The translations under genes and the position numbers were made by a program. Of a stretch of 7,060 nt of DNA, positions 1-4,988 are shown one piece after another; positions within the stretch are counted from its first letter, which is position 1, and the number at the start of each line of letters is the position of its first letter. Below the pieces are notes generated by a model. The model had not been told where the DNA came from, made no database searches, and saw nothing but the letters and a program-made list of their open reading frames with translations. The stretch is from Actinomycetales bacterium (GTDB lineage: Bacteria; Actinomycetota; Actinomycetes; Actinomycetales; Beutenbergiaceae). The stretch covers positions 1 to 7,060 of the forward strand of contig JAENWO010000123.1 in NCBI GenBank assembly GCA_016649925.1. The letters run 5' to 3'.

Positions 1-76
1 CCGTCCTGCGGGTCGGCACCCGTCCTGCGGGTCGGCACCCGTCCTGCGGGTCGGCACCCGTCCTGCGGGTCGGCAC
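1..76. repeat. Four perfect tandem copies of a 19-bp GC-rich unit
   Basis: The unit ccgtcctgcgggtcggcac occurs at 1-19, 20-38, 39-57 and 58-76 with no mismatch. The array begins at the window edge, so the true copy number may be higher. Each of the three complete junctions (9-22, 28-41, 47-60) contains CGGGT-CGGC-ACCCG, a 5-bp stem with a 4-nt loop. The unit has no stop codon in any of six frames. It lies within the apparent 5' coding part of a minus-strand gene. Because 19 is not divisible by 3, successive copies are read in different frames and three copies (57 bp) make a 19-residue period. Perfect identity between copies suggests recent expansion or active slippage, though an assembly artefact is possible. 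Confidence 0.97.
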
Positions 77-120
77 CGCGCCGCCGCTCCGTGCGCACCG
101 GGGCGTGGGTGCTCGTCCAT
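1..120 (-). CDS. 5' end of a divergent gene running off the left edge; product unknown
   Basis: An ATG at 120-118 on the minus strand is preceded by GGAGGA (133-128) with a 7-nt spacer, the best ribosome binding site in the window, and the frame stays open for all 40 visible codons. The peptide starts MDEHPRPGAHGAAAR and then enters the 19-bp repeat array, giving an Arg/Pro/Gly-rich stretch (CRPAGRVPTRRTGADPQDG). No domain can be recognised in what is visible. The gene is divergent from a sugar-transport operon across a 209-bp region holding palindromes, and such genes are often LacI-family regulators, whose helix-turn-helix would then lie beyond the repeat. That is inference from position only. 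An open frame this short in GC-rich DNA is weak evidence by itself; the SD is the main support. Translation could instead begin further downstream, outside the window. Confidence 0.5.
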   Translation of the reverse strand, partial: MDEHPRPGAHGAAARCRPAGRVPTRRTGADPQDGCRPAGR

Positions 121-127
121 GTTGCGG

Positions 128-133
128 TCCTCC
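128..133 (-). promoter_or_regulatory. Strong Shine-Dalgarno site for the leftward gene
   Basis: The minus strand reads GGAGGA, then the 7-nt spacer CCGCAAC, then ATG at 120-118. This spacing is near ideal and is the main reason for calling a leftward gene here. Confidence 0.6.
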
Positions 134-141
134 GACGCAGG

Positions 142-156
142 CGAGTCACGGACTCG
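142..156. other. Short inverted repeat in the probable 5' leader of the leftward gene
   Basis: CGAGTC-ACG-GACTCG is a perfect 6-bp stem with a 3-nt loop. It ends 9 bp before the GGAGGA ribosome binding site of the leftward gene, so in that transcript the hairpin would form just upstream of the SD. It could be a leader structure or a small operator. No function can be shown from sequence. Confidence 0.35.
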
Positions 157-208
157 GCTCTCCGGGGCCGCCGCCAGGCGGACCCAGGGATCTACCAGCG
201 GTTCGGCG

Positions 209-220
209 GTGAACGCTCCG
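209..220. promoter_or_regulatory. Degenerate operator-like site
   Basis: GTGAACGCTCCG shares its left half (GTGAACG) with the perfect palindrome at 230-241, and its right half is degenerate. The two sites are 21 bp apart centre to centre, two turns of B-DNA, so they would lie on the same face of the helix. This fits a weak second site for the same dimeric repressor. CTCCG (216-220) also forms an inverted repeat with CGGAG (226-230), so other readings are possible. Confidence 0.4.
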
Positions 221-229
221 ACTGACGGA

Positions 230-241
230 GTGAACGTTCAC
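230..241. promoter_or_regulatory. Perfect 12-bp palindrome, LacI-type operator candidate
   Basis: GTGAACGTTCAC is fully self-complementary, with the central CpG typical of LacI/GalR-family operators. It lies 8 bp upstream of the -35 hexamer of the transporter promoter and inside the divergent intergenic region, so it could control either direction. No other AACGTT-centred palindrome is visible in the window. Assignment to the LacI family is inferred from operator shape and from the sugar-transport context. Confidence 0.6.
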
Positions 242-249
242 AAGAACCG

Positions 250-278
250 TTGACGGGTGCTTTACATCGATGTATGTT
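250..278 (+). promoter_or_regulatory. Sigma70-type promoter of the sugar importer operon
   Basis: The -35 hexamer TTGACG (250-255, 5 of 6 matches to TTGACA) and the -10 hexamer TATGTT (273-278, 4 of 6 matches to TATAAT) are separated by exactly 17 bp. Transcription should begin near 285, giving a leader of about 45 nt before the ATG at 330. The short AT-leaning stretch stands out in very GC-rich DNA. A palindrome covers the spacer and the first two bases of the -10. Confidence 0.7.
263..274. promoter_or_regulatory. Perfect 12-bp palindrome inside the core promoter; repressor site
   Basis: TACATCGATGTA is fully self-complementary with a central CpG. It lies between the -35 and -10 elements and includes the first two bases of the -10, where a bound protein would block RNA polymerase. 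Its half-site (TACATC) differs from that of the 230-241 palindrome (GTGAAC), so the two may bind different regulators. Its centre is 33 bp from that of the upstream palindrome. LacI and some GntR-family repressors use sites of this form; which one acts here cannot be told. Confidence 0.6.
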
Positions 279-317
279 GAGCGGCGCCGGACCACCATGG
301 TTCGCCGATCGACCACG

Positions 318-323
318 AAGGAG
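318..323 (+). promoter_or_regulatory. Shine-Dalgarno site that fixes the solute-binding protein start
   Basis: AAGGAG lies 6 nt upstream of the ATG at 330. The in-frame upstream ATGs at 270 and 297 have no such site, and 270 lies within the promoter. The SD falls in the loop of a small possible hairpin, CCAC (313-316) with GTGG (323-326), which is too short to argue for regulation. Confidence 0.75.
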
Positions 324-329
324 TGGCTC

Positions 330-1673
330 ATGCATCGACCGATGAACGCCGCGTCACCACCCGGCGCGATCTCCCGACGAGGCCTGCTCCAGGGCGGCGC
401 TGCCCTGCTGGGCGGTCTGGCGCTCGGCTCGCTGACCGGATGCGCCTCCGGCGCCGCTGGCGGATCCCGGCAGAACCTCAGCTACTGGCACCTGTTGTCC
501 GGGCCGGACGGGGAGAAGATGGGCGCCCTGGTCGACGGCTTCAACCAGTCGCAGAACGAGGCCCTCATCACCCAGACGGTGCTCGCCTGGGGATCCCCGT
601 ACTACACGAAGCTCGCGATGGCCTCGGCCGGCGGGCGCGCCCCCGACGTCGCGATCATGCACGCCGCACGCATCCCGGGGTACGCACCCGGCGGGTTGCT
701 GGACACCTGGGACCGCGGGCTCTTCGACGAGCTCGGACTCCGCGAGGGCGACTTTCCCGAGCGCATCTGGGCCAAGAACCTCTTCGCCGGCGAACTCACC
801 GCAGTCGCCCTGGACAGCCACCCGTTCGTCCTCTACTACAACACCGAGATCGCGGACCGGGCCGGTGCGCTGGGCAGCAACGGTCAACTCGTGGACGTCT
901 CCACCCCGGAGGAGTTCAAGGATCTCGCGGCCCGCCTCGGCGACGCCAGCGATGGCGGGCACGGCCTCGCGTTCGGGTACCTCGGCGACGGCTCCAACAT
1001 GTGGCGGATGTTCTACACGTACTACTGCCAGATGGGCGGGACGATCGAGCTGCCCGTCGGCGGCAAGATGGTCTACGACGAGGGCCTCGCGATCGACACC
1101 CTCGAGTGGATCCTCTCCCTCATCGACGGCAAGCTCGGCAACGCCAGCCACGACGGCGGCACGGCCATCTCCGAGTTCGCCACCGGGAAGGCGGGCATGT
1201 TCTTCGGCGGCGTCTGGGAGACGGGCAGCTACAAGGCCCAGGGCGTGCCGTTCGACATGAAGGTCGTCCCCAACGTCTTCGGCACCCCGGTCGCCTACGC
1301 GGACTCGCACTCGTTCGTCCTGCCCCACCAGTCCAACCCGGACCCCGATCGACGGCGCATCGTCCACGAGTTCGTCGCCTCCATCCTCAAGGGCTCGCTC
1401 GCCTGGGCCGAGGCCGGGCATATCCCCGCGTACAACCCCGTGGTCGACGATCCGGCGTACGCCGACCTCATCCCGCAGTCCCACTACGCCGAGGCGCGGG
1501 ACTACCTGGTCTACGACCCCGAGGCGTGGTTCTCCGGCTCCGGCTCGGACTTCCACCGCTACTTCGGTGACCACGTCCAGAACGTGTTCATGCGCACCGT
1601 CACCCCCAAGGACGGGCTCGACGGGTTCGTCAAGCGCATCAACGCTCTGCTCGCGAAGCCGAGCCCGGTATGA
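330..1673 (+). CDS. ABC transporter extracellular sugar-binding lipoprotein
   Basis: This 447-residue protein is the solute receptor of a family-1 (MalE-like) carbohydrate importer, anchored on the outer face of the membrane. Residues 14-38 form a twin-arginine signal with a lipobox: ISRRGLL, a hydrophobic run rich in Ala, Leu and Gly, then LTGC, with Cys38 as the predicted lipidated residue. It should therefore be exported folded by Tat and then processed by Lgt and LspA. The mature part starts with LSYWHLLSGPDG, typical of SBP_bac_1 proteins, followed by GRAPDVAIMH and FVLYYNTEIADRAG, both common in this family. The length is normal. The 330 start is chosen for its AAGGAG. It is the first gene of a three-gene operon with two permeases, behind a promoter containing palindromic operators. 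The substrate cannot be read from sequence; the alpha-glucosidase nearby suggests an alpha-glucoside or malto-oligosaccharide. Confidence 0.93.
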   Translation: MHRPMNAASPPGAISRRGLLQGGAALLGGLALGSLTGCASGAAGGSRQNLSYWHLLSGPDGEKMGALVDGFNQSQNEALITQTVLAWGSPYYTKLAMASAGGRAPDVAIMHAARIPGYAPGGLLDTWDRGLFDELGLREGDFPERIWAKNLFAGELTAVALDSHPFVLYYNTEIADRAGALGSNGQLVDVSTPEEFKDLAARLGDASDGGHGLAFGYLGDGSNMWRMFYTYYCQMGGTIELPVGGKMVYDEGLAIDTLEWILSLIDGKLGNASHDGGTAISEFATGKAGMFFGGVWETGSYKAQGVPFDMKVVPNVFGTPVAYADSHSFVLPHQSNPDPDRRRIVHEFVASILKGSLAWAEAGHIPAYNPVVDDPAYADLIPQSHYAEARDYLVYDPEAWFSGSGSDFHRYFGDHVQNVFMRTVTPKDGLDGFVKRINALLAKPSPV

Positions 1674-1681
1674 GCGCGCAC

Positions 1682-1694
1682 GCGACGCCGTCGC
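1682..1694 (+). other. Small hairpin between binding-protein and permease genes
   Basis: GCGAC-GCC-GTCGC can form a 5-bp stem 8 nt after the binding-protein stop codon, in the 67-bp gap before the first permease. In many importer operons a structure in this gap keeps the binding-protein message more abundant than that of the permeases. The stem is short and such stems are common in GC-rich DNA, so this is only a possibility. Confidence 0.25.
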
Positions 1695-1740
1695 CGGTCC
1701 ACGTCCCCCCGTGCCACACGAGCGCCAGAGGAGTCGCCCG

Positions 1741-2682
1741 ATGAGTGTCGACACACGGACCGCCACACCGGCGGCCGTCGCCCGAGCCACCCGGCCCAGC
1801 CTGAGCCGGCGCAGGCGTGAGGACAACGTCCGCGGCTGGCTCTACTGCGCACCGTTCCTCGTCGCCTTCGTGACGTTCCTCCTCTGGCCCACCGTCTACG
1901 GGCTGTGGATGAGCTTCACCGGCCGCAGCCTCACCGGCGCCAACGCCGGCTGGATCGGCTTCGCCAACTGGTCCGAGGCGTTCGCCGACCCGGAGGTCTG
2001 GAGCTCGCTGGCGAACACCGCCTGGTTCACCGTCCTGTCCACGATCCCGCTCGTGCTGATCTCCCTCGCCCTCGCGGTGCTGGTAAACCTGGGCATCCCC
2101 GGCCAGTGGTTCTGGCGGCTGTCCTTCTTCCTCCCGTTCCTGCTCGCCTCCACGGTGGTCTCGCTGTTCTGGAAGTGGCTCTACAACCCCCAGCTCGGGC
2201 TCATCAACGACCTGCTCGGCAAGATCGGCATCGACCCGATCCCCTGGCTCTCGGATCCGAACACCGCCATGCACGCCGTCGTGATCACCACGGTCTGGTG
2301 GACGATCGGGTTCAACTTCCTGCTCTACCTCGCCGCTCTGCAGAACATCCCCGAGCAGCTCTACGAGGCGGCCTCGCTCGACGGCGCCGGCAAGTGGCGC
2401 CAGTTCCTCTCGATCACGGTGCCGCAGCTGGGCCCGACGACGGTGCTCGTGCTCGTCCTGCAGATCCTCGCCTCGCTCAAGGTCTTCGACCAGATCTACC
2501 AGATGACCGGTGGAGGTCCGGCCGGTGCCACCCGGCCGATCCTGCAGTACGTCTACGAGGCCGGCTTCACCGGCTACCGGCTCGGCTACGCCTCGGCCAT
2601 CTCCTACATCTTCTTCTTCCTCATCATCGGCATCTCGATCGGGTACCTGGTGATCTCCTCCCGCAGGACGGTGAAGTCATGA
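1741..2682 (+). CDS. ABC sugar transporter permease, MalF type
   Basis: This 313-residue inner-membrane protein forms half of the translocation channel. A basic N-terminal cytoplasmic tail (SLSRRRREDNVRG, about residues 20-32) is followed by six hydrophobic segments near residues 34-58, 93-117, 125-147, 178-200, 232-247 and 285-305. The cytoplasmic EAA loop, which docks on the ATPase, is at about 207-230 and contains EAASLDGAGKWRQF with its conserved Gly, then ITVPQLGP. The start is the ATG at 1741, preceded by AGAGGAG (1727-1733) with 7 nt spacing; the open frame upstream of it has no family similarity. It follows the binding-protein gene by 67 bp and overlaps the next gene by 4 bp. Family assignment is firm from the EAA motif and topology. 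Substrate specificity is inferred from context only. No ATPase gene follows. Confidence 0.93.
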   Translation: MSVDTRTATPAAVARATRPSLSRRRREDNVRGWLYCAPFLVAFVTFLLWPTVYGLWMSFTGRSLTGANAGWIGFANWSEAFADPEVWSSLANTAWFTVLSTIPLVLISLALAVLVNLGIPGQWFWRLSFFLPFLLASTVVSLFWKWLYNPQLGLINDLLGKIGIDPIPWLSDPNTAMHAVVITTVWWTIGFNFLLYLAALQNIPEQLYEAASLDGAGKWRQFLSITVPQLGPTTVLVLVLQILASLKVFDQIYQMTGGGPAGATRPILQYVYEAGFTGYRLGYASAISYIFFFLIIGISIGYLVISSRRTVKS

Positions 2683-3578
2683 CCGCACAGGCCCTCCCCC
2701 GCACGTCCCCGGCATCGGTGACGCAGGCTGCCCGAGGAGGCAACCGCCGTCCGCGGCCCACCGCGGGACGCGTGGTGGCGCTCGTCATCCTCGCCGTCCT
2801 GGCGATCGCGTGGCTCGCACCCGTGGCGTGGGCGCTCCTCACCTCGCTCAAGACCGAGCAGGAGGCCGCGGCGTTCCCGATCACGCTGATCCCCGCGGAG
2901 GGCTTCACGCTCGACGCCTACATCACCACCCTCTCCGAGGGCATGGTGCCCCGGTGGGCGTGGAACAGCCTCCTCACGTCGAGCGCGATCACGCTGATCA
3001 CGGTGACGATCTCCGCCCTGGCCGGGTACGCCCTCTCGCGGTTCGACTTCGCGGGGCGCAAGATGCTCCTCGCGGTGATCGTCGCCTCGATCATGGTCCC
3101 CGGGCAGATCCTCATCGTGCCGCTGTTCCAGCAGATGCTGACCCTGAACATGGTCGACACCTACTGGGGCATCATCCTTCCGCAGGTCATCGCGGCACCG
3201 ATGGTGTTCATCCTCAAGAAGTTCTTCGACCAGATCCCGCGCGAGCTCGAGGAGGCCGCCCTGATGGACGGCGCGAGCCGACTGCGGATCCTGCTGCAGA
3301 TCGTCCTGCCGCTCTCGCGGCCGATCCTCGGCGCCGTGTCGATCTTCGTGTTCATCGGTGCGTGGAACAACTTCCTGTGGCCGTTCATCGTCATCAACAA
3401 GTCCGAGCTGATGACGCTGCCCGTCGGTCTCCAGACGGTGATCAGCGCCTACGGCATCCAGTACGCGGCGAACATGGCCCAGGCGATGCTCGCGGCGCTG
3501 CCGCTGATCGTCCTGTTCCTGTTCTTCCAGCGCCAGATCATCAAGGGCATCTCCACCACCGGGATCACGGGGACGTGA
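2679..3578 (+). CDS. ABC sugar transporter permease, MalG type
   Basis: This 299-residue inner-membrane protein is the second half of the channel. The N-terminal tail is basic (GGNRRPRPTAGR), followed by hydrophobic segments near residues 32-55, 97-118, 128-150, 162-180, 216-238 and 265-285. The EAA loop lies at about 189-215 and contains ELEEAALMDGASRLR and IVLPLSRP, the MalG-type form of the motif. The segment FIGAWNNFLWPFIV (about 225-238) is also characteristic of MalG-like permeases. The ATG overlaps the previous stop as ATGA (2679-2682), indicating translational coupling; AGGA at 2665-2668 may be a weak SD. It is the last gene of the importer operon: the next gene lies on the opposite strand and its stop codon is 40 bp away. 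The cognate ATPase must be encoded elsewhere. Confidence 0.93.
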   Translation: MTAQALPRTSPASVTQAARGGNRRPRPTAGRVVALVILAVLAIAWLAPVAWALLTSLKTEQEAAAFPITLIPAEGFTLDAYITTLSEGMVPRWAWNSLLTSSAITLITVTISALAGYALSRFDFAGRKMLLAVIVASIMVPGQILIVPLFQQMLTLNMVDTYWGIILPQVIAAPMVFILKKFFDQIPRELEEAALMDGASRLRILLQIVLPLSRPILGAVSIFVFIGAWNNFLWPFIVINKSELMTLPVGLQTVISAYGIQYAANMAQAMLAALPLIVLFLFFQRQIIKGISTTGITGT

Positions 3579-3618
3579 CCCGCCATCGTCTCCGCGGCGC
3601 CGTACTCACCCGGCTCAT

Positions 3619-4914
3619 TCACTCGCCGACCCGTGGGTCGGCATCCGTCCCGCAGAGCCGGGCGTGCCACTTCAGCGCGGAGACGTCGGTGAGGGAGGCG
3701 ACCTGATCGACCACCACACGCAGGCGCGCGTCGTCGCCGTCGGCCCTGCTCCAGTCCTCGGCGAACGTCTCCTCGAGGGCGAGCTCGGCACGTTCGTACA
3801 CCACGTGGACGAGGTCGACGAGCACTCGGCGCTGGTGCCGGTAGACCGGCTCGCCCTCGCGCGGTGCCATCACGAAGGCCGCGGCCACACCCTTCAGCAC
3901 GGTGATCTCGGCGAGGATCGACGGCGGCAGGACGACGTCGGCGTCGTAACGGGTCAGCGGTCCGGACCCGTACCGCTCCCGGGTCGCGCCGGCCGCCCCG
4001 TCGCAGAACCGGCCGATGAGCTGACTGGTCATGTCCTTCAACGCGGCGAGCCCGCGCCGGGTGCCGTCATAGCGGTGGACCCAGGACGGCAACGAGCCCA
4101 GGGTATCCATGGCGTCGAACAGGTCGTCGTCCGTCACGTCCGGGTCGTACCAGTCGCGCACCTGGGTGACCACCTGCTCGCGGGCCTCGTCCTCGCGCAG
4201 CCGGGCCAGGTCCACCCGGCCCGAGACGACGGCGTCCTCCACGTCGTGCACGGAGTACGAGATGTCGTCGGCCAGGTCCATCACCTGCGCCTCGATGCAC
4301 CGCGTCCCGACGGGTGCACCCTGACGCAGCCAGTCGAAGACGGCGCGGTCCTCGCGGTACACGCCGAACTTGCGCGTCCGGGTGCCGTCGGGGCGGAGCG
4401 GGCCCTCGCCGGCGAGCCACGGGTACTTGGTGGCCGCGTCCAGGCTGGCGCGGGTCAGGTTCAGACCCACGCATCCGCCGTCGGGCGTGAACGTCTTCGG
4501 CTCCAGCCGGGTGAGGAGCCGCAGCGTCTGCGCATTGCCCTCGAAACCACCGATGCCGGCCGCGGCCCGGTGCAGGGCCCGCTCGCCGTTGTGACCGAAC
4601 GGCGGGTGCCCGAGGTCGTGAGCGAGGCAGGCCGTGTCCACGATGTCGGGATCACAGCCCAGCGACTTGCCCAGCTCACGGCCCACCTGGGCTACCTCGA
4701 GCGAGTGCGTCAGACGGGTGCGGACGAAGTCGTCCGTCCCGGGGCCGAGCACCTGCGTCTTCGCCCCGAGCCGGCGCAGCGCCGAGGAGTGCACCACGCG
4801 GGCGCGGTCGCGTTCGAAAGCTGAGCGCCGGGCGGACTTGGGAGGCTCGTGGAACCACCGCTCCTCGTCTTCGGGGCCGTATCCACCCGCCTCTCGCATC
4901 TGTTCTGCTGGCAC
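3619..4914 (-). CDS. dgt: dGTPase-like deoxynucleoside triphosphate triphosphohydrolase (HD domain)
   Basis: This cytosolic enzyme is predicted to hydrolyse dGTP or other dNTPs to the nucleoside and triphosphate, affecting dNTP pools. From the GTG at 4914 it has 431 residues, a usual length for actinobacterial members. The family signature FERDRARVVHSSALRRLGAK is at 33-52. Expected metal ligands are visible: His70 in RTRLTHSLE, His99-Asp100 in CLAHDLGHPPFGHNGE, and the Asp pair 216-217 in MDLADDISYSVHD. GGFEGNAQTLRLLTRLE (122-138) is also typical. The start is uncertain: in-frame GTG 4923, GTG 4914 and ATG 4899 all lack a good SD. I chose 4914 because a TAGGGT -10-like box ends 7 nt before it, suggesting a leaderless mRNA. 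Any of the three leaves the domain intact. In many actinobacteria dgt lies beside dnaG; here it sits between sugar genes, divergent from the glucosidase and convergent with the importer. Confidence 0.92.
   Translation of the reverse strand: MPAEQMREAGGYGPEDEERWFHEPPKSARRSAFERDRARVVHSSALRRLGAKTQVLGPGTDDFVRTRLTHSLEVAQVGRELGKSLGCDPDIVDTACLAHDLGHPPFGHNGERALHRAAAGIGGFEGNAQTLRLLTRLEPKTFTPDGGCVGLNLTRASLDAATKYPWLAGEGPLRPDGTRTRKFGVYREDRAVFDWLRQGAPVGTRCIEAQVMDLADDISYSVHDVEDAVVSGRVDLARLREDEAREQVVTQVRDWYDPDVTDDDLFDAMDTLGSLPSWVHRYDGTRRGLAALKDMTSQLIGRFCDGAAGATRERYGSGPLTRYDADVVLPPSILAEITVLKGVAAAFVMAPREGEPVYRHQRRVLVDLVHVVYERAELALEETFAEDWSRADGDDARLRVVVDQVASLTDVSALKWHARLCGTDADPRVGE
3625..3642. terminator. Inverted repeat at the convergent gene junction, possible terminator
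   Basis: GCCGACCC-GT-GGGTCGGC is a perfect 8-bp inverted repeat; as RNA it would fold as a 7-bp stem with a 4-nt loop. It starts 47 nt after the second permease's stop, where a terminator for the importer operon is expected, but it lies inside the last codons of the convergent dGTPase gene. No U-tract follows on either strand, so intrinsic termination would be of the U-less kind sometimes proposed for actinomycetes. Its right arm begins a copy of the 19-bp unit found at 1-76. Confidence 0.45.
3635..3653. repeat. Diverged single copy of the 19-bp unit found at 1-76
   Basis: gggtcggcatccgtcccgc matches the rotated repeat unit gggtcggcacccgtcctgc (10-28) at 17 of 19 bases; both differences are C/T transitions. 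Here it encodes part of the C-terminal tail of the dGTPase-like protein on the minus strand. The match is longer than I would expect by chance in 7 kb, even allowing for GC bias, but no statistic was computed. Confidence 0.5.
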
Positions 4915-4921
4915 GTCGCTC

Positions 4922-4927
4922 ACCCTA
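4922..4927 (-). promoter_or_regulatory. -10-like element for the dGTPase gene
   Basis: The minus strand reads TAGGGT, matching the TANNNT pattern of actinobacterial -10 boxes, and is followed by 7 nt and then the in-frame GTG at 4914. Transcription would then begin at or next to the start codon. No convincing -35 hexamer is visible at 16-18 bp spacing, so the call is tentative. Confidence 0.35.
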
Positions 4928-4953
4928 TCCGCCGCGATCTTCACGCCCCTCTT

Positions 4954-4982
4954 TTGCAATGCCCGACGGCGCCCCGGACAAT
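4954..4982 (+). promoter_or_regulatory. Promoter for the alpha-glucosidase gene, apparently leaderless
   Basis: TTGCAA (4954-4959) and GACAAT (4977-4982) each match the sigma70 hexamers at 4 of 6 positions and are separated by exactly 17 bp. Six bases later is the GTG at 4989, so the predicted +1 coincides with the start codon. If correct, this rules out the upstream ATG at 4959, which would lie at the -35 element. None of the palindromes of the importer promoter recurs here. Confidence 0.45.
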
Positions 4983-4988
4983 GGATCG

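Noticed and set aside
1..76. CRISPR array
   Set aside because: The 19-bp units are directly adjacent with no spacers, so this is a simple tandem repeat.
333..344. CATCG-AC-CGATG inverted repeat over the first codons of the binding protein as an operator
   Set aside because: The arms are short, it lies in coding sequence, and it differs from the promoter palindromes.
323..1570. 415-residue open frame on the plus strand and a 490-residue open frame on the minus strand overlapping the binding-protein gene
   Set aside because: Both are Arg/Pro/Gly- or Val/Glu/Arg-rich translations of out-of-phase GC-rich DNA; the Tat-lipoprotein frame has clear family motifs and an SD.
1567..1740. Upstream extension of the MalF-type permease frame
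   Set aside because: It overlaps the end of the binding-protein gene, shows no family similarity, and the ATG at 1741 has AGAGGAG at good spacing.
3664..4824. 386-residue plus-strand open frame opposite the dGTPase gene
   Set aside because: It is the antisense shadow of a gene with intact HD metal-binding motifs; its translation is low-complexity.
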